Shown here: positions 1 to 7,361 of the stretch, piece by piece
Position numbering within the stretch: position 1 is the stretch's first letter
Layout: every line of letters begins with the position of its first letter
NCBI GenBank assembly: GCA_016212845.1
Contig: JACRDR010000409.1
Location: 1-10,368 of the forward strand
Length of the DNA: 10,368 nucleotides
Origin: Elusimicrobiota bacterium
GTDB lineage: Bacteria > Elusimicrobiota > Elusimicrobia > UBA1565 > JACRDR01
Direction of reading: 5' to 3'
Program-made: the position numbers and the translations under genes
Notes under the pieces: model-generated
Databases searched by the model: none
What the model was told of the DNA's origin: nothing
What the model saw: the letters and a program-made list of their open reading frames with translations, nothing else

Positions 1-684
1 GGTATTGAGCGCGCTGTTGCCGCCGGAACCGCCGCCGCCGCCGCCGCCGCCCGCCGCGTCCTGACCCGCGCCGCCGCCGCCGCCGCCGCCGAAGCCCGCG
101 CCGCAGGCTGCGCCCAAATTGCCGCCGGCGTCTCCACCCACGCCGGCGGTGGCAACGCTGCCGGGCTGGCCCGAGCCGCTGCCGCCCGAGCCTTGCACGC
201 CGTTCGGGCTTCCGCCGCCGCCCGTACCGCCGACGGCGGGGTCGGTGCCGCAGAGCGTGAGGCGGGCGTTCGCGCCGTTGCCGCCGTTGCCCGATACGCC
301 GCCCGCACCGCCGGCGCACGCCGCGTTGGAATTGGAACCGCCGCCGCCGCCGCCGTAGCCGCGGCCGCGCGCGTCGACCACGCCGTCGATCGTGATCGAG
401 CCGCTGGCGATGATCGTTAAGAAACCGCCGTTCGCGCTGACCTGGTAGGCCTGCAGGGACACCGTCGACCCCGCGTTGATGAACACGTTGCCGATGTTGG
501 TGTGCGAGCCGGCCACGACGGTGCCGTCGGTGATCGTCCAGTCGAGACCGCAGTGGTCGCCGCCGCCGGTGTTCGTGAAATTAGGCGTGCACGCCGCGCG
601 TACTAGAGTCGGGGCGAGGAGGAGGGATGTGAAGATGCCGGCGAACGTGACAATTCGGTTCCAATAGTGTCGCGCCGACGGCAT
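1..684 (-). CDS. Secreted glycine-rich protein, N-terminal part (3' end beyond window)
   Basis: This open frame of 228 codons has no stop before the window edge, so the gene is partial. The ATG is the only possible start: an in-frame TGA lies 33 nt upstream (715-717) with no ATG, GTG or TTG in between. Residues 1-30 look like a Sec signal peptide, with basic residues, a hydrophobic stretch around 12-25 and a VRA-A cleavage site. Cys32 follows the cleavage site, but Arg at -3 argues against a lipobox. Residues 31-108 form a plausible beta-rich head with repeated short V/I strands (for example SITIDGVVDARG), as in beta-solenoid or adhesin-like proteins. From about residue 109 the chain becomes Gly-rich with Ser, Asn and Ala, including runs of seven and eight glycines, and holds scattered cysteines. 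The composition recalls PGRS-like and other Gly-rich surface proteins, but I do not recognise a family. Role unknown; export to the envelope or outside is inferred from the signal peptide. Confidence 0.8.
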   Translation of the reverse strand, partial: MPSARHYWNRIVTFAGIFTSLLLAPTLVRAACTPNFTNTGGGDHCGLDWTITDGTVVAGSHTNIGNVFINAGSTVSLQAYQVSANGGFLTIIASGSITIDGVVDARGRGYGGGGGGSNSNAACAGGAGGVSGNGGNGANARLTLCGTDPAVGGTGGGGSPNGVQGSGGSGSGQPGSVATAGVGGDAGGNLGAACGAGFGGGGGGGAGQDAAGGGGGGGGSGGNSALNT

Positions 685-690
685 GGGCCT

Positions 691-696
691 AGTATA
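691..696 (-). promoter_or_regulatory. -10 box (TATACT) abutting the glycine-rich gene start, leaderless-type
   Basis: On the minus strand TATACT matches the sigma-70 -10 consensus in 5 of 6 positions and is followed by only six bases before the ATG at 684. Transcription would then begin at or next to the A of the start codon. No Shine-Dalgarno sequence fits upstream of this ATG, which agrees with a leaderless mRNA. No convincing -35 box lies at 16-18 bp spacing, so this remains a prediction. Confidence 0.4.
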
Positions 697-721
697 AGGG
701 GGTAGCTCGGCGAATCACGAA

Positions 722-762
722 GAAAGTCCGAAGACGTCATGAACACTTTATGTCGGACTTTC
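722..762. repeat. Perfect 10-bp inverted repeat with 21-nt spacer
   Basis: GAAAGTCCGA at 722-731 is exactly complementary to TCGGACTTTC at 753-762. The arms lie in the gap between the CheY-like gene, which ends at 837, and the glycine-rich gene, which starts at 684. No run of T follows either arm, so a standard intrinsic terminator is not well supported. The repeat could be an operator for the glycine-rich gene or an RNA hairpin at the 3' end of the operon transcript. Confidence 0.6.
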
Positions 763-765
763 CTG

Positions 766-794
766 TACATATCCCCGCCCCCGGCGGCTGTCAA
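766..794 (-). promoter_or_regulatory. Possible sigma-70 promoter: perfect -35 with weak -10
   Basis: The minus strand carries TTGACA (789-794), a perfect -35 hexamer, then a 17-bp spacer and TATGTA (766-771), which matches the -10 consensus at only three positions. Start of transcription would fall near 759, inside the right arm of the inverted repeat at 722-762. It would serve the glycine-rich gene with a leader of about 75 nt. The weak -10 box and the lack of a ribosome binding site before 684 lower the confidence. Confidence 0.25.
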
Positions 795-836
795 CCCCCG
801 GGGATGGCCCTATTTTGGGCTTTCGCTATGGAAGGA

Positions 837-1217
837 CTACTTGCCAAGGATGCGGCGCTCGAGGACCTTGAGCCGTGCGGCGAGCATTTTGCGGTCGAAG
901 GGCTTGGTGAGGTAGTCGTCGGCGCCCCGGTCGTAGCCGGCGACCTGCTCTTCCACGAAGGCGCGGACGGTGAGCATCAGGATCGGCATCTCTTTGTAGC
1001 GGTCGTCGGAGCGGATCCGTTTGGTCAACTCGAGCCCGTCTAGGATCGGCATGTTGAGGTCTAAGACCGCCATGTCGGCGCCTCGGGACTCGAGGAGCTC
1101 CCAGGCTTCCTGGCCGTTCTCGCCGGCCAGGACTTGGTAGCCGGCCTCCGTCAGGATCTCGGTGACGAGGTCGCGGAATACGGGATCGTCTTCGGCGAGC
1201 AAGACTTTGCGTTTCAT
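837..1217 (-). CDS. Stand-alone CheY-like response regulator receiver
   Basis: A 126-residue single-domain receiver. All phosphorylation-site residues are present: the acidic pair Asp10-Asp11 (AEDDP), the phosphoacceptor Asp53 (VLDLNMP), Thr83 (LMLT) and Lys105 in the YLTKPF motif. There is no output domain, so it should act by protein-protein contact after phosphorylation by a histidine kinase that is not in this window. Its ATG overlaps the TGA of the preceding DNA-binding regulator by 4 nt (ATGA), with a purine-rich GAGAGGA just upstream, so the two are probably translationally coupled. It is the last gene of the operon. The partner is unknown. One possibility is that it supplies the phosphorylation switch for the degenerate receiver next door; this is inference only. 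Confidence 0.93.
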   Translation of the reverse strand: MKRKVLLAEDDPVFRDLVTEILTEAGYQVLAGENGQEAWELLESRGADMAVLDLNMPILDGLELTKRIRSDDRYKEMPILMLTVRAFVEEQVAGYDRGADDYLTKPFDRKMLAARLKVLERRILGK

Positions 1218-1929
1218 GGTTCCTCTCGGAAAGCGTAGCCGACGCCGTAGACGGTCTGGATGCGCGAGCCGATCCGGCCGAGCTTTTTGCGCAGGGATTC
1301 GATATGCTTGTCGACGGTGCCGGGGCGGATCGAGTCGGCCTCGCCCTTCCAGACGCTGTCGACGATGAAGCGCCGCTCCATCGCCGCGCCCGGACGCTCC
1401 AAGAAGAGCGCCAGGAGCTCCATCTCGGTGCGGGTGAGCTTCGTGTTGACGGTGTACTTGCCGTCCTTGCCCTTGATCGAGACTTCCCAGGTCGAGCGGT
1501 CGACTTTCACGTCGCCCGACTTCGACTTGAGCACGTTTAGGGCGTTGGCGAACGAGGGCAGGAGCCGGCGCAGGTGCGCGCGCAGCTTGGCCTTCATGAT
1601 GCCCTCGTCGATGGTGTTCGGGAAGAAATCGTCGACGCCGGCCTCGAGCGTCTCGATGATCCGGTCGTTGGAGATGTCCGGGCTCGACGTGAGGATAAGC
1701 GAGATCGCCGGCAGCTTCTCCTTCAGCTTCTTGAGGACCGCGTTTTGGGAATTGCCGAGGGCGGCCCAGTCGACGAGCGCGAGTCCCGCCTCTCTAGGCT
1801 CGGCGACTTGGGCGAACGCGTCGACGTCGGATGCGCGGTGCACGGTCCACTGCTCGCGGCGAAGGACGGTCTCCCAGCGCATCGCCGTCGCGCCGTCCGG
1901 GTTGACGATCCAAAACGAGAATCCGGCCA

Positions 1930-1930
<1 letters not shown>
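1214..1930 (-). CDS. OmpR/PhoB-type winged-helix regulator with degenerate receiver
   Basis: A 238-residue protein with an N-terminal receiver-like domain (about 1-125) and a C-terminal OmpR/PhoB winged helix (about 138-238). The output domain is textbook: LTRTEMELLALFLERPG, then the recognition region GTVDKHIESLRKKLG and a closing YGVGYAF wing. The receiver is not. The acidic pair is replaced by Asn-Pro (IVNPDG, residues 10-11), and the conserved Lys-Pro is replaced by Asn105-Thr106 after VDDFFP, although Asp54 and Thr81 remain. Without the metal-binding acids and the lysine, ordinary phosphorylation switching is doubtful, so this is likely an atypical, phosphorylation-independent regulator. 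The start at 1930 is chosen because it shares one base with the thiolase stop (TGATG) and has AAGGG five bases upstream. A longer frame continuing upstream would overlap the thiolase by about 200 bp and looks like arginine-rich shadow coding. Confidence 0.9.
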
Positions 1931-3128
<1,198 letters not shown>

Positions 3129-3138
<10 letters not shown>

Positions 3139-3971
3139 CGTACGGGGTTTCCTATTTCGAAGCGCAGCCCGAAGCCCCAATGGCTCTCGTGCTGCTCCTG
3201 GAACTGCAGGTAGTAAAGGCGGCCGGTGAAGTATTCCAAGAACAGGCTCGCGGCGGCGATGCGCTTATGGTCCGACCAGCGCAAACCGCCGCGGATATTA
3301 TACGAAGGCTGCCACCGCACGCGCTCGAAAGACTGAAAATCCTGGGCGAGAAACGCCCGGATGCTCGGCTTCACGAACGGCCTCGACAGCGCCTCGAAGC
3401 CGACCTGCACCGCCCCGCGCCCGCGCAGGTTCACCGTGTTGAACGCGTAGCTGCCGCCGGCGTAGAGGCGCGCGTACTCGTTGGGCGACCACGACAGGGT
3501 CGTCTTCACCGAGTCGAAGGCGCGCTTGATCAGCGTCGGGCGGATGCGCTGGATGTAGTCGTCGCCCAGATGCGAGCTGACGTGCCAGTAGGCAACGCGC
3601 ACCGTGCGGCCCTTGGCGACGTGGAAATCGACCGGCATGCCCGCGGAAAAATCGACGACCTCGAGGTTGTTGCGGCGCGTCGAGAGGTTGAACCGCGAAA
3701 TCGCGCCGCCGCCGATGTTGAGCTGCGTGTCGACGCCGAAGATCTTCCAGCGGGTCAGGCCCACGTAGTCGCCGATCGTGACCTCGCCGTAGCGGTTGCC
3801 GCCGGGCGGGTAGAGCAAACGGCCGCCGTAGCTAGGCTCGGTCGGGTCCGCCATGAGCGGCTCGTAATACTCGCGCGCGGAGGTGAGCGGCTCGGGGATA
3901 TAGCCCTGGGCGCCCGCCTCGCCGGCGGCGGCGAGCAGGAGGGCGAGGAGCGCCCCCCTAAAGGTCGTCAT
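3129..3971 (-). CDS. DUF1207-type predicted outer-membrane protein
   Basis: A 280-residue protein with a clear signal peptide: TFR, then a Leu/Ala-rich core and cleavage after AGA near residue 21. The mature part matches my recollection of DUF1207: a YEPLMADPTEP opening, an IFGVDTQLNIGGGAISRFNL segment, and the signature HVSSHLGDDYI at 130-140. Alternating polar and hydrophobic strands rich in Tyr, Trp and Arg up to the C-terminal GFGLRFEIG suggest an outer-membrane beta-barrel; the last residue is Pro, not the usual aromatic. Function of the family is not established. The ATG at 3971 overlaps the dehydrogenase stop by 4 nt (ATGA). A much longer reading frame runs upstream through the dehydrogenase, but its arginine-rich translation is a shadow. 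Its place between two acyl-CoA enzymes is odd and may only reflect shared transcription. Confidence 0.82.
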
Positions 3972-5032
3972 CGGGCGAGCTCGCGCTCCCACTCGAACGG
4001 GCCGCGCGGCCAGTTCAGCCCGAGCTTCATCGCGGTGTCGATGTCGGGCGGGACCGCGACCCCTTCCTGCGCGGCGAGCTTCGCCTCGTCGATGACGGCG
4101 CCGACCACCTCCCGCACGATCTCGACGGGGGCGAGCGGACGGCCGCCCATGTCGGGGACGAGGTCTTCGAGGTCGCCGTTGAGCGTGCCGGGCGGGTTCT
4201 CGCCGTAGACGTAGAAGCCGCAGGCGTTCTTGCGCCCCTTCGCTCCGCGCTTGACCAGCTCGGCCTGTACGCGCCGCGGCTTGAGACGCTCGGGCTTGCC
4301 GAGCTGCTCGAAGATCGATTGGGTGATCGTGAAGTTCACCTCGAGGCCGATTAGGTCCATGAGTTCGAAGGGCCCCATCCGGAACCCGCCGACCTCCTTC
4401 ATCGCGCGGTCGATCAAGATCGGCGAGCCGCGGCCTTCCTCGAGCAGGCGCATGCCCGCGAGGTAGAACGGCCGGGCCACGCGGTTGGCGACGAAGCCGG
4501 GCGTGTCCTTGCAGCGGATCGGCGTCTTGCCGAGCGCGCGCGCGAGCTTGAGCGCGAGCTGGATCGCATCCTCGCTCGTGTGCTCGGCGCGCACGACCTC
4601 GACGAGCCGCATGACCGCCGCCGGGTTGAAGAAGTGCATGCCCGCGACGCGATCGGGGTTCTCGGTCGCGGACGCGATCTTCGCGATGGAGAGGGACGAG
4701 GTGTTCGTCGCGAGAAGCTTCGGCGGATCGAGATGGCGGTCGAGCTGCGTGAAGAGCTCGCGCTTGACGGCCAAATCCTCGAAGGCGGCCTCGATGATCG
4801 CGTCGCAGTCGCCGAGCTTGCGCATTTGCGTCGACTTGCGCACCAGCGAGAACGCGCGCGGCTGCTCGCAGCGCTCGAGGCCCTTCTGGATGCGCTCCTC
4901 GCCGGCGTCGAGCACTTCCTCCGAGACGTCGTAGAGAGTCACTTGGAAGCCCGCCATCGCGAGCGACTGCGCGATGCCGGAGCCCATCGTGCCCGCGCCG
5001 ACGACCCCGACCGAGTCGATGCCTTCGATCAC
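3968..5032 (-). CDS. 3-hydroxyacyl-CoA dehydrogenase (NAD-dependent)
   Basis: A 354-residue cytoplasmic enzyme that interconverts 3-hydroxyacyl-CoA and 3-ketoacyl-CoA. The Rossmann motif GAGTMGSG sits at 12-19. Catalytic residues by family homology are Ser112 or Ser113 (NTSSLSI), His133 (GMHFFNP), Glu145 (LVEVV) and Asn183 (GFVANR). The C-terminal domain (about 185-280) is the dimerising helical 3HCDH domain, with PFELMDLIGLEV and CGFYVYG. Residues about 300-354 look like a partial second copy of it (IDEAKLAAQEG, LGLNWPRGPFEW). The protein is therefore longer than the roughly 285-residue short form and shorter than the roughly 480-residue two-domain PaaH-like form. I chose the GTG at 5032: GAGGAG lies six bases upstream and the GTG overlaps the GNAT stop as GTGA. 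An ATG at 5065 would add 11 residues before the Rossmann fold. With the thiolase it forms two consecutive steps of short-chain acyl-CoA metabolism. Confidence 0.92.
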   Translation of the reverse strand: MIEGIDSVGVVGAGTMGSGIAQSLAMAGFQVTLYDVSEEVLDAGEERIQKGLERCEQPRAFSLVRKSTQMRKLGDCDAIIEAAFEDLAVKRELFTQLDRHLDPPKLLATNTSSLSIAKIASATENPDRVAGMHFFNPAAVMRLVEVVRAEHTSEDAIQLALKLARALGKTPIRCKDTPGFVANRVARPFYLAGMRLLEEGRGSPILIDRAMKEVGGFRMGPFELMDLIGLEVNFTITQSIFEQLGKPERLKPRRVQAELVKRGAKGRKNACGFYVYGENPPGTLNGDLEDLVPDMGGRPLAPVEIVREVVGAVIDEAKLAAQEGVAVPPDIDTAMKLGLNWPRGPFEWERELAR

Positions 5033-5595
5033 TTGCGGCTCCTCGCCGCCGGCTGCGGCTTCCATTCGCTCTTGAGTTGTCCCCAGCACTCCTGGTCGAT
5101 CCAGCGGCTGTTGAGGCGCTTGTCCTGACGGAGGCAGCCCTCGTAGTGGAAGCCGATCTTCTGAAGCACCTTGCGGGCCGCGCGGTTCGTCGGGTCGATG
5201 CGGGCGGATAGCCGGTGCAGGGCAAGCTTGCGGAAGCCGTAGTCGACCGCGAGGCGCCCGGCCTCGACGGCGTAGCCCTTGTCCTCTTCGCCGGTGCGGA
5301 TCCAAAGGGCGAGCTGCGCGCGCTGGGCGTGCGACATGACCGGATCGAAGGCGACGATGCCGACGAGCTTGTCGTTTTTGGTTTCGAAAGCGCCGAAGAC
5401 GAACGTCGCCCCCCGCTCGGCGGCCTCGGCGGACGAGCGGATAAAGGCGGCGGCGTCGGACTCGGCGTGCACGGCCTCGACCCAGCGGAAGCGGCGGCGC
5501 AGGCTGAGCTTCGAGGCCGCGATCGCCTCGAAAAGGGCGGGCGCGTCGCCGTCGACGAGAGGGCGGAGCTTGAGCCGCCGGCCGGCGAGGCTCAA
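5029..5595 (-). CDS. GNAT family N-acetyltransferase, RimJ/RimL type
   Basis: A 188-residue GNAT acetyltransferase. The N-terminal strand LKLRPLVDGDAPALFEAI is typical of the RimJ/RimL subgroup. The acetyl-CoA pyrophosphate loop is in EEDKGYAVEAGRLAVDYGF (about 103-121), and the family's NRAARKVLQKIGFHYEG follows at 137-153. It transfers acetyl from acetyl-CoA to an amine, often a protein N-terminus, but the substrate here cannot be told. The start is a TTG at 5595 overlapping the thioesterase stop (TTGA), with GGAG seven bases upstream; no ATG or GTG nearby keeps the first strand intact. Its stop overlaps the dehydrogenase start by 4 nt. Presence among acyl-CoA genes may mean a CoA-linked role or simply co-transcription. 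Confidence 0.9.
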   Translation of the reverse strand: MSLAGRRLKLRPLVDGDAPALFEAIAASKLSLRRRFRWVEAVHAESDAAAFIRSSAEAAERGATFVFGAFETKNDKLVGIVAFDPVMSHAQRAQLALWIRTGEEDKGYAVEAGRLAVDYGFRKLALHRLSARIDPTNRAARKVLQKIGFHYEGCLRQDKRLNSRWIDQECWGQLKSEWKPQPAARSRK

Positions 5596-6002
5596 TTCGT
5601 CGCTCCGCGGCCCCGGGCCTCCTGGATGAGCCGCGCGAAGCGGTCGCGAGTCATGACGACCTGCTGCTGCGAGCCCTCGCCGATCTTGCGGTTCTTCGTG
5701 AAGACCTCGAGGCGCGTGTAGACGCTGTTGCCCTTGATCCGGACCAGCGTGCCGACGATGTGGATCGCCGAGCCCACGCCCGCGGGCCGCAGGTGCTTCA
5801 CCAGGACCTGCGCGCCGACCGCCTCCGCGTGCGGCTCGTGGTACGGGGCGAGGAGCTTACGCGCCGTGACCTCCATGTGATAGACCATCGCCCACGTCGA
5901 GTAGAGCGGGTGGCGGACGAGGCCTTCGAGGTGCGGCTTCATCCACGGCTTCACCGTGGCGCGATGCTCGACGACGAGTCCTAGTCGGAGTCCGGTTTTC
6001 AT
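5592..6002 (-). CDS. FlK-like hotdog acyl-CoA thioesterase
   Basis: A 136-residue hotdog-fold protein resembling the fluoroacetyl-CoA thioesterase FlK of Streptomyces cattleya. Compared with FlK from memory, the three catalytic residues are kept: Thr36 (YSTWAMV), Glu44 (YHMEVTARKLLAPY) and His70 (VLVKHLRPAG), in the same order and spacing class as FlK Thr42, Glu50 and His76. It should hydrolyse a small acyl-CoA to acid and CoA in the cytoplasm. Most homologues have no link to fluoroacetate, so the substrate is unknown; short-chain acyl-CoA from the adjacent thiolase and dehydrogenase is a reasonable guess. The start at 6002 overlaps the glycosyltransferase stop as ATGA and has GGAG eight bases upstream. 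The frame stays open upstream through the glycosyltransferase, but there the translation is arginine-rich shadow. Confidence 0.87.
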   Translation of the reverse strand: MKTGLRLGLVVEHRATVKPWMKPHLEGLVRHPLYSTWAMVYHMEVTARKLLAPYHEPHAEAVGAQVLVKHLRPAGVGSAIHIVGTLVRIKGNSVYTRLEVFTKNRKIGEGSQQQVVMTRDRFARLIQEARGRGATN

Positions 6003-7318
6003 TCGATCAGCTCCAGCGCGGAGTCGGCCACGCGGCGCGCGGCCGAGGAAAAAGACATCGCGGCGCCCGCGCGGCCCGCGCGCTCGCCCATCGCGGAAAG
6101 CCCCGCGGGGTCGGCGAGCAGGCGGACGAGCTCGGCGGCGAGCGCTCCGGCGGGGTCCTTCGCGTAGCTGACGGTGCGGCCGAAGCCCGTCTTCGGGTCG
6201 ACCGCGCCGTCCACCGCGAAAATCTCCTGCACGCCGTGGTGGTCGCTGGCGAGCACGGGAAGCCCCGCCTGCAGCGCCTCGACGACGGTGAGGCCGTAGC
6301 TGTCGTGCACCGAGGGCGAAAGGAAAAGATCGGCGACCTCGAAGAAGGCCTTCTTGTCGACGCCGGCGACGTAGCCGGGAAAGAACGTGCGGACCTTCTT
6401 GAGGCGCGCGGCGAGCTTGCGGAGCTTCCTCTCGTAGCTCGCGCCGCTCATGAACGCCGCCTCGCCGCAGATGAGCAGCACGACGTCCTCGGGAAGTCCG
6501 CCGGATTTCTCGAGCCGCTCGAGCGCCTCGATGAGGAGATGGATGCCCTTCTCGGGCGAGAGCCGGCTCAGCGTCATCAGCACGCGGGTGCCGGCTCCGA
6601 GCTGGTAATGCGCGCGGAAGGTCTCGGCGCGGGCGCGAACTTCGCCCTCGTCGACCGACTCGCCCCAGCCGCCCCACGGCACGACGACGGAGGCCCCTTC
6701 GCCGACTATAGGCTTGTAGCACTTGCGCAGGGTCTCGACCATCGCGCGCGACGGCAGCACGAGCTTCTTGGAGTGCTTCACCGCCTGCCGCTGCTTCTCG
6801 AAGACGAGCTTGAGCACGTCGGGCACCGCCCAGCCGGCGATCGGGCGGATCTTTTCGAACGCCCCGGTCACCCGCTCGGGAGAGACGAGGCCCTTCAGGT
6901 ACATCTTGTTGAAGTAGTCGACGACGTCGACGTGCCAGATCGAGACGATCGGCCAGCCGGCCTCGGCGAGCGCCGAGAAATCGGGGCCCTCGGAGATGTC
7001 GTTGACGACGACGACCCCGACGCCGCCCGCGGCGCGGCGCTCGCGCAGCCACGCGGTGGTCGCGGCCTCGAAACGGCGGCAGAACTTCGCGTAGGCGAGC
7101 TCGGAGAGCTTCACCAGGTCGTAATCCTGGCCGGGCAATCGGACGTAGGTCACGCCGGGAGCCGGCGGCAGGGGCCCCGAGCCGAGGACCGTGAGGGTGA
7201 AGCCTTCCATCTGAGCCCAAGCCCGGGCGAGCTGGACGCCCACGGTGGCGCCCCCGCCCAAGGGGGTGCGGTCCATGGGATAGCCGACGTGGCTGGCGAC
7301 GAAAATGAGCTCCCGCAT
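5999..7318 (-). CDS. GT4-type (GT-B fold) glycosyltransferase
   Basis: A 439-residue retaining glycosyltransferase of the GT4 kind. The N-terminal half has the start FVASHVGYPMDRTPLGGGATVGVQL, with the Gly-rich acceptor loop at about 20-26, and SIWHVDVVDYF at 126-136. The C-terminal half opens with LSRLSPEKGIHLLIEAL (250-266), holding Arg252 and Lys257 that normally bind the donor phosphate. The donor-site motif SPSVHDSYGLTVVEAL (334-349) has Asp339 and Glu347, so the usual E-x7-E reads D-x7-E. It transfers a sugar from a nucleotide donor at the membrane face or in the cytoplasm; glycan or glycolipid synthesis is likely but sugar and acceptor are unknown. It is the first gene of the overlapping operon, 43 bp after the protease gene, with no good ribosome binding site and a GC palindrome right before its ATG. 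Confidence 0.93.
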   Translation of the reverse strand: MRELIFVASHVGYPMDRTPLGGGATVGVQLARAWAQMEGFTLTVLGSGPLPPAPGVTYVRLPGQDYDLVKLSELAYAKFCRRFEAATTAWLRERRAAGGVGVVVVNDISEGPDFSALAEAGWPIVSIWHVDVVDYFNKMYLKGLVSPERVTGAFEKIRPIAGWAVPDVLKLVFEKQRQAVKHSKKLVLPSRAMVETLRKCYKPIVGEGASVVVPWGGWGESVDEGEVRARAETFRAHYQLGAGTRVLMTLSRLSPEKGIHLLIEALERLEKSGGLPEDVVLLICGEAAFMSGASYERKLRKLAARLKKVRTFFPGYVAGVDKKAFFEVADLFLSPSVHDSYGLTVVEALQAGLPVLASDHHGVQEIFAVDGAVDPKTGFGRTVSYAKDPAGALAAELVRLLADPAGLSAMGERAGRAGAAMSFSSAARRVADSALELIE

Positions 7319-7334
7319 CGTACGCGCGCGTACG
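7319..7334. repeat. 16-bp perfect palindrome before the glycosyltransferase start
   Basis: CGTACGCGCGCGTACG is its own reverse complement and ends on the base next to the glycosyltransferase ATG. It is part of a tandem 10-bp repeat (TACGCGCGCG twice, 7321-7340). It occupies the place where a Shine-Dalgarno sequence would be. It could be an operator, a hairpin that limits translation of the operon, or chance in GC-rich DNA with alternating CG. Confidence 0.5.
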
Positions 7335-7351
7335 CGCGCGAGAAGGGCGCT

Positions 7352-7357
7352 ATTCTA
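7352..7357 (-). promoter_or_regulatory. Possible -10 box (TAGAAT) for the eight-gene operon
   Basis: TAGAAT on the minus strand matches the -10 consensus in 5 of 6 positions and lies 33 nt before the glycosyltransferase ATG, just after the protease stop codon at 7362-7364. No good -35 box is seen at the right spacing. The same hexamer occurs upstream of the protease gene. Readthrough from the protease gene is the alternative, as no terminator is visible in the 43-bp gap. Confidence 0.25.
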
Positions 7358-7361
7358 GCCT

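Noticed and set aside
119..358. Proline-rich plus-strand frame near the left edge.
   Set aside because: It is the complement of the GGC-rich glycine codons of the secreted protein; the minus frame has a signal peptide and a defined start.
603..794. A 63-codon minus-strand frame starting with TTG in the gap at 794.
   Set aside because: It overlaps the glycine-rich gene out of frame, its start codon is part of the TTGACA hexamer, and no ribosome binding site or domain is seen.
807..820. GCCC-TATTTT-GGGC stem near the end of the CheY-like gene, considered as a terminator.
   Set aside because: Only four base pairs, and on the minus strand, the direction of the operon, it is followed by CATCCCC and not by a T-run.
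3972..5225. Upstream extension of the DUF1207 reading frame, adding over 400 residues.
   Set aside because: The added part is Arg/Ala-rich and lies in a shifted frame of the 3-hydroxyacyl-CoA dehydrogenase and GNAT genes; the signal peptide at 3971 marks the real start.
6003..7220. Upstream extension of the thioesterase frame through the glycosyltransferase.
   Set aside because: The translation is a basic, low-complexity shadow of the glycosyltransferase; the hotdog domain begins at the ATG at 6002 with a ribosome binding site.
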